The notes beneath the pieces were generated by a model. The model was not told the DNA's origin. It searched no databases and was given only the letters and a program-made list of their open reading frames with translations. A program made the translations under genes and the position numbers. 64,000 bases of DNA. It comes from CAYVGO01 sp964450725. Lineage in GTDB: Bacteria; Bacteroidota; Bacteroidia; Bacteroidales; UBA932. The stretch spans positions 1 through 64,000 of the forward strand of contig CAYVGO010000006.1 of NCBI GenBank assembly GCA_964450725.1. Reading direction: 5' to 3'. Numbering within the stretch: position 1 is the stretch's first letter; the number at the start of each line of letters is the position of its first letter. Positions 56,945 to 64,000 of this stretch are shown in pieces.

Positions 56945-57740
56945 AAGTAATGCACTTCTTGCCAATATTGACTTCTATAAAATTAGTCAATTCTATAAAA
57001 TCAGTAATACTTAAAGTTTCCGGACGCTTATCAAAACAAGAATGTTCGCACGTGCTTGTATCTATAAAAGATTTGAGAGTATTACGTAACATTTTTCGAC
57101 GTTGTTGGAAAGTTTGCTTTACAATTGCTGTAAATAATTTTTCATTGCAAGGTAATTCTTTAACCGTATTACGTGTTAGTCGAATAACTGCCGATTTTAC
57201 TTTTGGTGGAGGCGAAAACTCATCTTCATTTAATGTAAACAAATATTCTACCTCATAGTAAAGTTGAACAAAGATTGTCAATACACCGTAAGATTTCCCT
57301 ACAGGCTTTGCTGCCACTCGCTCTGCCACTTCTTTCTGAAACATTCCCACCAATAGTGGTACTTGTTCTCGACATTCTATGGTTTTAAATAGAATTTGAG
57401 ATGAAATGTTGTATGGAAAATTACCGATGATAACAAATTTTTTACCGTCAAAAAGATTTGACAGCGAATAATGCAAAAAATCGGCATGAATAATTTTTAG
57501 CGATAATTTAGGGTAATTTGCCAATAAAAAATTGACCGCTTCACGATCAACTTCAATGGCTCTAAAGTCAATATCTTCTTTATCTGCCAAGAATTGTGTC
57601 AAGATTCCCATTCCAGGTCCTACTTCCAAAACATTTTTACACTGCACATCGGCAATTTGCTGTACGATTTTATGAGCAGTATCCGGAGATTTTAGAAAAT
57701 GCTGACCAAAACTTTTTTTTGGTTTGACGGAGTATCTCAA
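56931..57740 (-). CDS. rsmA: 16S rRNA dimethyladenosine transferase, TTG start
   Basis: The 269-residue enzyme dimethylates two adjacent adenines near the 3' end of 16S rRNA (KsgA). Motifs are VKPKKSFGQHFLKSPD at the start, LEVGPGMGILTQFL for SAM binding and IGNFPYNISSQIL in place of NLPYN. A stop lies 15 bases upstream in frame and no ATG is available before the conserved start, so TTG 57740 must be used. TATATTTG overlapping the start (57745-57738) fits a -7 box, which would imply a nearly leaderless transcript, or be chance. Confidence 0.92.
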   Translation of the reverse strand: MRYSVKPKKSFGQHFLKSPDTAHKIVQQIADVQCKNVLEVGPGMGILTQFLADKEDIDFRAIEVDREAVNFLLANYPKLSLKIIHADFLHYSLSNLFDGKKFVIIGNFPYNISSQILFKTIECREQVPLLVGMFQKEVAERVAAKPVGKSYGVLTIFVQLYYEVEYLFTLNEDEFSPPPKVKSAVIRLTRNTVKELPCNEKLFTAIVKQTFQQRRKMLRNTLKSFIDTSTCEHSCFDKRPETLSITDFIELTNFIEVNIGKKCITSTPE

Positions 57741-57773
57741 ATATAGGGAATTTTAAATCTGAAAAACATTTTA

Positions 57774-58790
57774 TTATTTCAACAATTCCGCTAATTTATC
57801 ATGTAACTCTTGTCCGTAAAGATTATGAGCCACAATAACACCATTACTATCTAACAAAAAGTTGGAGGGTATTGAACCCACTCCATACAATTTGGCTGGC
57901 TCACTGTCCCAATGTTTTAAACTACTTACATGAAACCAACTTAAATGTCCTGTTTTGATGGCTGTTTTCCATGCTTCTGCGGTTTTATCCAAAGAGACGC
58001 TGAAGATTTCAAAACCTTTAGATTTATAAGTATTATAAGCCTTCACTACATTGGGCTTCTCTGCTCTACAAGGAGGACACCAACTGGCCCAAAAGTCTAA
58101 AAATACATATTTTGACTTTCCGATAACGGAAGATAAGGCTATCATGTTTCCTGTAGTGTCGGGTAATGAAAAATCTATATAAGGCTGTCCAACAGCAACA
58201 CGTTTCATGGCATCAATTTTTTCAGATAATAATTGAGCATAAGGAGAAAACAGCAGCGTTGTATCAAAAAGATGGAGATAAGTGTCTAACTCTTCTACCG
58301 ATAGTTGATATGACAATTCTCGAAAAAGAACATATAATGCAGGAACAGATGTAGGATTATTTTTCACGAAATCCACTTGGTAGGCTAATTTTTTAGTACC
58401 GTCGTGGTCAGTTTTGGAAATGCTGTCCCGTAATGCTAAATAATTTAAGTATTGGTTCTGTGACTCTGAACCGGAAATTGTTATTTCTTGGGGACGCTCA
58501 ACACTCCAAGTAATCTTAATCGTACTATTTTCTAAAAAAAATGGCTTTGAAGATTTTCCGTTAGCCGTTAAAGTGGCCAATACTGGTAAATCTACTTTCC
58601 CGGTAAAAACATATTGATTGTTTTGTTGTTCTGCAGTATCAATGACCACAGGCTGTTTTCCTTGTAAAACTGAAAGCGTAACAGCCTCAGAAGTTCCGGC
58701 AATATCGGCAGTAATGTTAAATTTATTTCCGGAAGATTGACAACCGATAATTAAAGTTGCAATGAAGGCAAATGTGAAAAAAGATTTCAT
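57774..58790 (-). CDS. TlpA-like thiol-disulfide lipoprotein with DUF4369 domain
   Basis: The 338-residue lipoprotein (lipobox ATLIIGC, Cys17) has an N-terminal DUF4369 beta domain (about 22-115) and a C-terminal thioredoxin-fold domain (about 200-335). The active site is WASWCPPCRAEKPNV. Such proteins act in the periplasm as thiol-disulfide oxidoreductases, for example in cytochrome maturation or oxidative stress repair. It lies 33 bases upstream of rsmA on the same strand and may share its transcript. Confidence 0.88.
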   Translation of the reverse strand: MKSFFTFAFIATLIIGCQSSGNKFNITADIAGTSEAVTLSVLQGKQPVVIDTAEQQNNQYVFTGKVDLPVLATLTANGKSSKPFFLENSTIKITWSVERPQEITISGSESQNQYLNYLALRDSISKTDHDGTKKLAYQVDFVKNNPTSVPALYVLFRELSYQLSVEELDTYLHLFDTTLLFSPYAQLLSEKIDAMKRVAVGQPYIDFSLPDTTGNMIALSSVIGKSKYVFLDFWASWCPPCRAEKPNVVKAYNTYKSKGFEIFSVSLDKTAEAWKTAIKTGHLSWFHVSSLKHWDSEPAKLYGVGSIPSNFLLDSNGVIVAHNLYGQELHDKLAELLK

Positions 58791-59216
58791 AGATAAATAA
58801 TTTATTAGAGGTTTAAATCACAGAATGAGTACAAATGTATCGGTTTTTATTGAAATAGCCAAACATTTATTTGGGTTGTTGTGATTTGCTGTAAATGCAA
58901 TTATTATTTTTCAGGCAAAATATAATCTATTAATTTTTAACTTTACTTTTCAGTGTTATAGAAATCAAAACTCACATCAAACTATCTCACACAGAATGAG
59001 TTTGCAAAAAAATCATTAAAAAATTAGCAGCTAATGTGGTAGGGGGGCTGCATACAACATCTAAGAAAAAATAGCCTTCCACAGTACGGGCATTGTATAT
59101 AATGTCAGTACATTGTTCCCTGTTCGTATTTCCACTCACCATTATTACTCCATTTGTTTTTCTTTTTCAAAAGCACTACATTTGCTTGATTTTTAATTTA
59201 ACATATAGAAATAAAC
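58791..59216. other. Intergenic region between the TlpA-like gene and ridA
   Basis: This 426-base gap between divergent genes is AT-rich apart from 59036-59051 (GTGGTAGGGGGGCTGC). The ridA promoter lies at its right end. I see no open frame or named RNA in the rest. The direct copies of CACAGAATGAGT at 58820-58831 and 58990-59001 are a minor repeat. Confidence 0.4.
59153..59184 (+). promoter_or_regulatory. Promoter of the ridA operon
   Basis: TTTG at 59153-59156, a 20-bp spacer and TACATTTG at 59177-59184 match the Bacteroidetes consensus exactly. The -7 element ends 32 bases before ridA. Confidence 0.7.
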
Positions 59217-59594
59217 ATGAAAAGAATTATTGCAACAGAACAGGCACCTAAAGCTGTTGGACCTTACAGTCAAGCGATAGAAGCCAATGGCACATTGTAC
59301 ATTTCAGGACAAATTCCATTAGTTCCGGAAACAGGTAAAGTAGTTGTAGGAGGGATTACGGAGCAGACACAACAAGTTTTAAAAAATATTGAAGCCATTT
59401 TGAAAGCGGCCGGTTATGGATTTAAAGATGTTGTAAAATCGACGGTTCTCTTAAGCGATATTGCAAACTTTGCAGCCATGAATGAAGTTTATGCTCAATA
59501 TTATAAAGATAATTTACCGGCACGTGCAGCCTATCAAGTGGCGGCATTACCACTTGGCGTATTGGTAGAAATTGAAACCATTGCCATAAAATAA
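59217..59594 (+). CDS. ridA: RidA-family enamine/imine deaminase
   Basis: The 125-residue protein hydrolyses reactive 2-aminoacrylate-type enamines made by PLP enzymes. The family signature is seen at GPYSQAIEANGTLYISGQIPL, with RAAYQVAALPLGVLVEIE near the C-terminus containing the substrate-binding arginine. Length is typical. It heads a run with a small membrane protein and the DUF4835/PorD gene. Confidence 0.93.
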   Translation: MKRIIATEQAPKAVGPYSQAIEANGTLYISGQIPLVPETGKVVVGGITEQTQQVLKNIEAILKAAGYGFKDVVKSTVLLSDIANFAAMNEVYAQYYKDNLPARAAYQVAALPLGVLVEIETIAIK

Positions 59595-59602
59595 ATGATA
59601 CT

Positions 59603-59857
59603 ATGGCAAAACTGATTCTTATTTCGGTAGCATTAATTGGAATTGCATTTTTGTTACTTGGTTTTAATATCTTTTTTCGCAAAGGAAAAACATTTCCTGA
59701 GAGTGAAATCGGAAAAAACAAGGCGATGCAAAAAGCAGGAATAAAATGTTCTCGACAAACAGCCTTTGAAGAACATCGAAAGTATTATGACAAGGACAAA
59801 GAAGATGTCGTTACGGAAGGTTGCGGAGGATGTTGCGGAAACTCTTGTAATGGTTAA
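59603..59857 (+). CDS. Small Cys-rich membrane protein
   Basis: The 84-residue protein has one N-terminal transmembrane helix (about 4-24), a basic stop-transfer region, and a conserved-looking FPESEIGKNKAMQKAGIKC segment. Five cysteines (49, 74, 77, 78 and 82, the last four in GCGGCCGNSC) could bind a metal or iron-sulfur cluster. Short proteins with this pattern occur in other Bacteroidota, but I know no function. It lies eight bases after ridA and four bases before the DUF4835 gene. Confidence 0.75.
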   Translation: MAKLILISVALIGIAFLLLGFNIFFRKGKTFPESEIGKNKAMQKAGIKCSRQTAFEEHRKYYDKDKEDVVTEGCGGCCGNSCNG

Positions 59858-59860
59858 ATT

Positions 59861-60763
59861 ATGGTGAAATATTTTATTGTCAGTATTTTTTATTGTTTCA
59901 GTTTAAGTGTAAGCGCTCAAGACTTACGATGTAATCTGACACTTAATTTTCAAGCCATTCCCTCGCCCAATCTTTCATTATTTGGTAGAATGAAAGACGG
60001 ACTGACAGATTTCATTAACAATCGTACTTGGGGGAGCCAATCTTTACCTAATAACGAGCGTGTTTTATGTGACTTTACTCTTAATATCTTAGAACAATCT
60101 TCTCAAAACAGTTTTAGAGCCTCCCTGTTAATCGTAGCTCAACGTCCTGTATATAACAGTAACTATCAATCTCCCACATTCAATTTTTTTGATAACGCAT
60201 TATCTTTTACCTTTTCTGAAAATGAGAAAATTGAATTTACAGAAGGTACTTTTGGGAATGCACTGACTGCAAGTATTGCATACTGGATTTATATTATTTT
60301 GGGAATTGACGGCGACAGTTTTTCGCCAAACGGCGGTACGGAATATTTTACTAAATCAGAGCGGATTGTTAGTTCTGCAGCAAGTGTAGGAACATCAACG
60401 TGGCAAAGTTCTGACCGTAGTAATAAGAGTAAATTTTGGCTGGTTAATAACTACAACAATGCGCAATATGGAAAACTACGTACAGCAATATATAAATATC
60501 ACCGATTAGGATTAGATATGCTTTATGATAACCCGGAAGAAGCACGTAAAAATATTATTGATGCTTTGCAAGATTTGCAATCACTCTATAATGACAAACC
60601 AGACAATTTAATGTTGGCATTTTATGCTTTCTTTGATGCAAAAGCCGATGAAATTGTCAACATTTTTTCCGGAGCAACACCAACCGAGAAAGGAGAAGTA
60701 TATCGAATTGTCAACAAAATTAATAACGCCAACGAACGAAAATACAGGAAACTCAATGAATAG
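59861..60763 (+). CDS. porD: PorD-like DUF4835 protein
   Basis: The 300-residue protein has a signal peptide (about 1-20, ending VSAQDLRC) and the DUF4835 pattern: NNRTWGSQSLPNNERVLCDF, RPVYNSNYQSPTFNFFD, and FSPNGGTEYFTKSERIV. The family is described as the T9SS-associated protein PorD. In many Bacteroidota it lies next to recN, as here. The T9SS role is from family naming as I recall it, not from motifs. recN starts 109 bases downstream. Confidence 0.75.
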   Translation: MVKYFIVSIFYCFSLSVSAQDLRCNLTLNFQAIPSPNLSLFGRMKDGLTDFINNRTWGSQSLPNNERVLCDFTLNILEQSSQNSFRASLLIVAQRPVYNSNYQSPTFNFFDNALSFTFSENEKIEFTEGTFGNALTASIAYWIYIILGIDGDSFSPNGGTEYFTKSERIVSSAASVGTSTWQSSDRSNKSKFWLVNNYNNAQYGKLRTAIYKYHRLGLDMLYDNPEEARKNIIDALQDLQSLYNDKPDNLMLAFYAFFDAKADEIVNIFSGATPTEKGEVYRIVNKINNANERKYRKLNE

Positions 60764-60806
60764 AGATTAGTGGTTAACGATTAGTGATTAGTACAAATAA
60801 TAGGTA

Positions 60807-60846
60807 GCCGTCTTTGCGAGGAGGTACGAGAAAGCAATCTCTGTCA
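60807..60846. repeat. Single copy of a GCGAGGAGG...AAGCAATCT intergenic element
   Basis: The stretch containing TCTTTGCGAGGAGGTACGAG followed by AAAGCAATCTCTGTCA resembles a short interspersed element seen between genes in many unrelated bacteria. It is preceded by GATTAGTGGTTAACGATTAG and further GATTAGT copies. It lies 26 bases upstream of recN. Recognition is from memory of the motif. Confidence 0.6.
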
Positions 60847-60872
60847 TTTTATATTCTACATTTTACATTCCA

Positions 60873-62528
60873 ATGTTACAACATTTAGAAATTGAAAATT
60901 ACGCTTTAATTGACCACTTGGAAATCTCATTTCCTTTAGGATTGTCAACAATTACCGGAGAAACCGGAGCAGGGAAATCTATACTTTTAGGAGCTATTGG
61001 TATGCTGTTGGGGCAACGTACTGATACTTCGGTATTAAAAAAATCGGAAACAGGTTGTATTATAGAAGGCGAGTTCTTGATGACCAATCAAGACTTACAG
61101 CCACTTTTTGAAGAGAACGATATAGAATTTAGCAAACTGTTGACCATCCGCAGACAAATCAGTGCAACAGGAAAGTCAAGAGCATTTATCAATGATACAC
61201 CAGTTACGCTGAACGTTCTCAAAAGCATCGGAGAATCTCTGATAGATATTCATTCACAACATCAGAACCTGTTACTACAACGCGACAGTTTTCAACTTCG
61301 AGTGATTGATTCTTTAGCCAATAACAATAAATTATTGAAAGAGTATCAGCAAGTTTATTCTGAGTATAAGAAGGCTGAACGTGAATTGTTAAGACTAAAA
61401 GAGCAATCTAATTTATCTAAAAGTGAGTTAGACTATTTCCAATTCCAATACAACGAATTACTTGCCGCACAACTTAAGCATGATGAACAAGCATTATTAG
61501 AAGAAGAATTGGAACAACTCACTCATGCCGAAGAGATAAAGAGTAAATTTTCACAGTTGGTAGAAATATTATCGGCTGAAGAATTTTCTATTATCAGTAA
61601 CCTTACGCAAGTCAATGCAATTTTACACAAGACAAGTGTAGTGTTTGGCAAAGCAGAGTCACTGGCAATTCGCTCTCAGTCATGCTTAATAGAACTTAAA
61701 GATTTATGTAATGATATTGAAGAAATTTCCGAAGTTACGGAAGTAAACCCTGAGAGATTACACGATGTCAATGCAAGGTTAGATATTATTTTCAGTCTCC
61801 AACGTAAACACAAAGTTGACAATATTACCGATTTATTGAAGATTCAACATGAGTTACAGGGAAAATTGACTGTCATCGATAATTTTGAAGAGCATATTGC
61901 CCGACAAGAACAAGCAGTAGATTCCTTACATCTAAAGTTATCGACCTTGGCAGAACAACTGACACTTTCACGTCAAAATTACTTTGAAACCATTGAAGAA
62001 CATGTGGTCAAAACGCTGGCAGAATTAGGAATGCCCAATGCTCAATTTAAAGTATCACATCAACTTTCAGAAGTTTTTACTAACACAGGAAAAGATACTA
62101 TTGTTTTCCTTTTTTCTGGGAACAAAGGAACTCCTTTACAGGAAATCTCTGATGTAGCCTCAGGAGGAGAAATGTCAAGATTGATGTTAACGCTAAAATC
62201 TTTAGTTGCCTTTACCGGAACATTACCTACCATTATTTTTGATGAAATAGATACCGGCGTTTCAGGTGAAATTGCCAACAAAATGGGTAAAATCATTGCC
62301 GAATTAGGAAAGAGTATTCAGGTATTAAACATTACACACTTGCCACAAATTGCTTCAAAGGGAGAACAACACTATCTTGTCTATAAGCAAGAAAACCAAA
62401 AAGACACAACAACTCACATCAGGTTATTGACCAAAGAAGAGCGTGTATTGGAAATTGCTAAAATGTTAAGTGGAAACAGTATTACTGATATTGCAGTAGA
62501 AAATGCTAAAATATTGTTGAATAACTAA
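60873..62528 (+). CDS. recN: DNA repair protein RecN
   Basis: The 551-residue SMC-like ATPase acts in double-strand break repair. Walker A is TGETGAGKSILLGAIG (about 31-39), the coiled-coil middle spans about 155-360, and the signature VASGGEMSRLMLTLKSL with Walker B TIIFDEIDTGVSG lies near residue 430-460. The invariant HLPQIAS follows. All elements are intact. Confidence 0.95.
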   Translation: MLQHLEIENYALIDHLEISFPLGLSTITGETGAGKSILLGAIGMLLGQRTDTSVLKKSETGCIIEGEFLMTNQDLQPLFEENDIEFSKLLTIRRQISATGKSRAFINDTPVTLNVLKSIGESLIDIHSQHQNLLLQRDSFQLRVIDSLANNNKLLKEYQQVYSEYKKAERELLRLKEQSNLSKSELDYFQFQYNELLAAQLKHDEQALLEEELEQLTHAEEIKSKFSQLVEILSAEEFSIISNLTQVNAILHKTSVVFGKAESLAIRSQSCLIELKDLCNDIEEISEVTEVNPERLHDVNARLDIIFSLQRKHKVDNITDLLKIQHELQGKLTVIDNFEEHIARQEQAVDSLHLKLSTLAEQLTLSRQNYFETIEEHVVKTLAELGMPNAQFKVSHQLSEVFTNTGKDTIVFLFSGNKGTPLQEISDVASGGEMSRLMLTLKSLVAFTGTLPTIIFDEIDTGVSGEIANKMGKIIAELGKSIQVLNITHLPQIASKGEQHYLVYKQENQKDTTTHIRLLTKEERVLEIAKMLSGNSITDIAVENAKILLNN

Positions 62529-62531
62529 GAG

Positions 62532-63500
62532 ATGAAGCATTTAACTATTACAGAGAGTGAATTTAATGATTTGGCAATCCAAACTTTTCATCATCAGTAT
62601 CAAACTGTAGAGATTTATCACCAATATGTTGACTTGCTAAAAATTAACTCAGAAGCAATAACATCCTATCTGGATATTCCTTTTTTACCTATCAAGTATT
62701 TCAAATCTCATGCGGTGATACAAGAGAACCTATCACCACAAACCATATTTACAAGCAGTGCCACAGGCAATAGCGGAATCAGCAAACATTATGTAGCAGC
62801 TGTCGAAATGTATAGAAAAACGGCTCTCACAATTTTTCAAGAGTTTTTCGGAAATCCTCAAGCTATTCCTATCATGGCATTACTTCCCTCTTATTTAGAG
62901 CGTGAAGGCTCGTCATTAATAGAAATGGTTCAATACTTTATTTCTTTGAATCTTCGAAAAGAAGGCGGGTTTTATTTATATAATCATGAAGAACTATATC
63001 TAAAACTCTGTGAGTATAAAGCAAAGAAAGAACCTGTAATTTTATTTGGAGTTTCTTTTGGGTTACTTGACTTTTGCGAAAGATATACGATGGATTTTCC
63101 TGAATTAATCATTATAGAAACCGGTGGAATGAAAGGAAAACGTACTGAACTTACTCGAAATCAATTACACAAAATATTAAAGCAGCAATTTAATGTCCCT
63201 CATGTTTATTCTGAATATGGCATGACAGAATTACTTTCTCAAGCCTATTACACTTCTTCAGGCTTTTTCCAAACCCCTTGCTGGATGAAGGTTCTCATTC
63301 GAGATATTCATGCTCCTCTTACAATATTACCCCCCGGATACAACGGCGGAATTAACATCATAGACCTTGCCAACAGCCACTCTTGTGCATTTATTGCTAC
63401 CGATGACATTGGAACTACCATCAACAATGACCGGTCTTTTGATGTTTTAGGAAGAATGGACCACCACGAATTACGCGGATGTAATCTAATGGTAGAGTAA
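62532..63500 (+). CDS. LuxE/PaaK-like acyl-protein synthetase
   Basis: The 322-residue protein matches the ANL-related acyl-protein synthetase (LuxE) family. An adenylate-binding loop is seen at TSSATGNSGISKHYV, with VILFGVSFGLLDF, VYSEYGMTELLSQAYY and a C-terminal GRMDHHELRGCNLMVE. LuxE activates a fatty acid with ATP in bioluminescence, but no luxC, luxD or luxAB lies here. In Bacteroidota these genes usually stand alone and may activate an acyl group for O-antigen or lipid modification. It starts four bases after recN. Confidence 0.78.
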   Translation: MKHLTITESEFNDLAIQTFHHQYQTVEIYHQYVDLLKINSEAITSYLDIPFLPIKYFKSHAVIQENLSPQTIFTSSATGNSGISKHYVAAVEMYRKTALTIFQEFFGNPQAIPIMALLPSYLEREGSSLIEMVQYFISLNLRKEGGFYLYNHEELYLKLCEYKAKKEPVILFGVSFGLLDFCERYTMDFPELIIIETGGMKGKRTELTRNQLHKILKQQFNVPHVYSEYGMTELLSQAYYTSSGFFQTPCWMKVLIRDIHAPLTILPPGYNGGINIIDLANSHSCAFIATDDIGTTINNDRSFDVLGRMDHHELRGCNLMVE

Positions 63501-63513
63501 TAATTTTCCATAA

Positions 63514-63623
63514 CCACAAGTACTTTTCCCAAAAACCACAAGTACTTTTCCCAAAAACCACAAGTACTTTTCCCAAAAACCACAAGTGCTTTTCCCAAAA
63601 ACCACAAGTGCTTTTTCTCATAA
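63514..63623. repeat. Tandem array of five 22-bp repeats
   Basis: Five copies of a 22-bp unit (CCACAAGTACTTTTCCCAAA plus AA) start at 63514, 63536, 63558, 63580 and 63602. Copies 1-3 carry AGTACT and copies 4-5 AGTGCT; the last copy diverges after CTTTTT. The array lies between two convergent genes, 14 bases after the LuxE-like stop. Confidence 0.95.
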
Positions 63624-63662
63624 CCTGAAGTCCTAAGACCGGAAAGTTACTTTACTCTTACT

Positions 63663-64000
63663 TTACAATGCACGTTTGTAGATTTGAATGGTATTTTCTA
63701 ATCCCCAGTAAAGAGCATCACAAATCAGCGCATGTCCTATGGATACTTCAGCCAGATAAGGGATTTGAGATTTAAAGTAGGAGAGGTTTTGGCTATTTAA
63801 ATCGTGTCCTGCATTGATACCTAATCCGAGTTGTTGAGCAACCTGTGCTGCTTTTACATAGGGTAGAACGGCTTGTTCTTTATTTCCCGGGAAAAGAGTA
63901 GCATAAGATTCGGTGTATAATTCAATTCTATCTGTACCGGTATCGGCGGCGTACTTTACGGCTTCCGTATCAGGGTTGACAAATACCGACGTTCTAATAT
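63663..64000 (-). CDS. pdxJ: Pyridoxine 5'-phosphate synthase, 3' part
   Basis: The frame enters from the right window edge and gives the last 112 residues. They contain DRIELYTESYATLF, GLGINAGHDLNSQNL and VSIGHALICDAL, which are PdxJ signatures: the GHDLN loop and the SIGHA segment near the phosphate site. The enzyme makes pyridoxine 5'-phosphate from 1-deoxy-D-xylulose 5-phosphate and 3-amino-2-oxopropyl phosphate. The missing N-terminal part lies outside the window. Confidence 0.92.
   Translation of the reverse strand, partial: IRTSVFVNPDTEAVKYAADTGTDRIELYTESYATLFPGNKEQAVLPYVKAAQVAQQLGLGINAGHDLNSQNLSYFKSQIPYLAEVSIGHALICDALYWGLENTIQIYKRAL

Noticed and set aside
63308..63621. Minus-strand frames encoding repeated GFWEK/LWFLG peptides
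   Set aside because: They are produced by the 22-bp repeats, overlap the LuxE-like gene and have no start context or family match.
1..64000. tRNA, rRNA or riboswitch genes
   Set aside because: I looked through the gaps between genes and found no cloverleaf, rRNA block or recognisable riboswitch; a covariance-model search would be more sensitive.

Overview
The window is a low-GC, gene-dense bacterial chromosome segment from the phylum Bacteroidota, most likely order Bacteroidales. The evidence is promoters of the Bacteroidetes type (TTTG or TTG, about 20 bp, then TAnnTTTG), almost no Shine-Dalgarno sequences, and phylum-typical gene families. These include type IX secretion (T9SS) components, a type A C-terminal sorting domain, a BT_3928-type DoxX protein, the order porG-uppS-bamA, and a second EF-G with a degenerate GTPase centre. 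I cannot name a genus. Nearly all of the window reads as core genome. I see no rRNA, tRNA, prophage, insertion sequence or CRISPR array.

Layout. 1-4.3 kb: end of a BspA-like repeat protein, citrate synthase, dTMP kinase, GHL10-type glycoside hydrolase. 4.3-6.2 kb (minus): KDPG aldolase and KDG kinase. 6.3-9.4 kb: asnS, guaB. 9.4-11.1 kb: AraC regulator and DUF417 membrane protein. 11.2-29.2 kb (minus): a large TPR protein, YgiQ-type radical SAM protein, PorE-like OmpA lipoprotein, then a long envelope cluster (porG-like, uppS, bamA, coaX, barrel protein, TPR, lptC, GldE-like), headed by nadK and tsaB. 29.5-32.9 kb: a T9SS cargo protein with InlB-like repeats and an OmpA-like barrel with a lysine-rich tail. 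32.9-35.7 kb: CoA transferase and DoxX/MauE protein. 35.8-39.8 kb: purN diverging from acpP-fabF-rnc-thioesterase-phosphopantetheinyl transferase. 40.1-43.6 kb: a GC-rich patch with an M49-like peptidase and a serine-type sulfatase, then DUF454. 43.8-47.1 kb: lon and ribF, followed by seven 41-bp tandem repeats. 47.6-56.9 kb: UDP-glucuronate decarboxylase, SPFH protein, lpxK, apgM-like and thrC, EF-G2-like, acyltransferase, ftsE. 56.9-58.8 kb (minus): rsmA and a TlpA-like lipoprotein. 59.2-63.5 kb: ridA, a small Cys-rich membrane protein, PorD/DUF4835, recN, a LuxE-like protein, then five 22-bp tandem repeats and the 3' end of pdxJ.

Functional themes. Much of the window builds the cell envelope: barrel assembly (bamA), carrier lipid (uppS), lipid A (lpxK, lptC), fatty acids and ACP, and three probable T9SS parts with one cargo. 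The most unusual items are the EF-G paralogue whose GTPase motifs are broken, the cargo/lysine-tail pair, the two tandem repeat arrays, the compositionally distinct peptidase-sulfatase pair, and a promoter-linked leader hairpin upstream of that pair. No complete undescribed system is provable here. The cargo/lysine-tail pair and the leader hairpin are the best candidates for something new.
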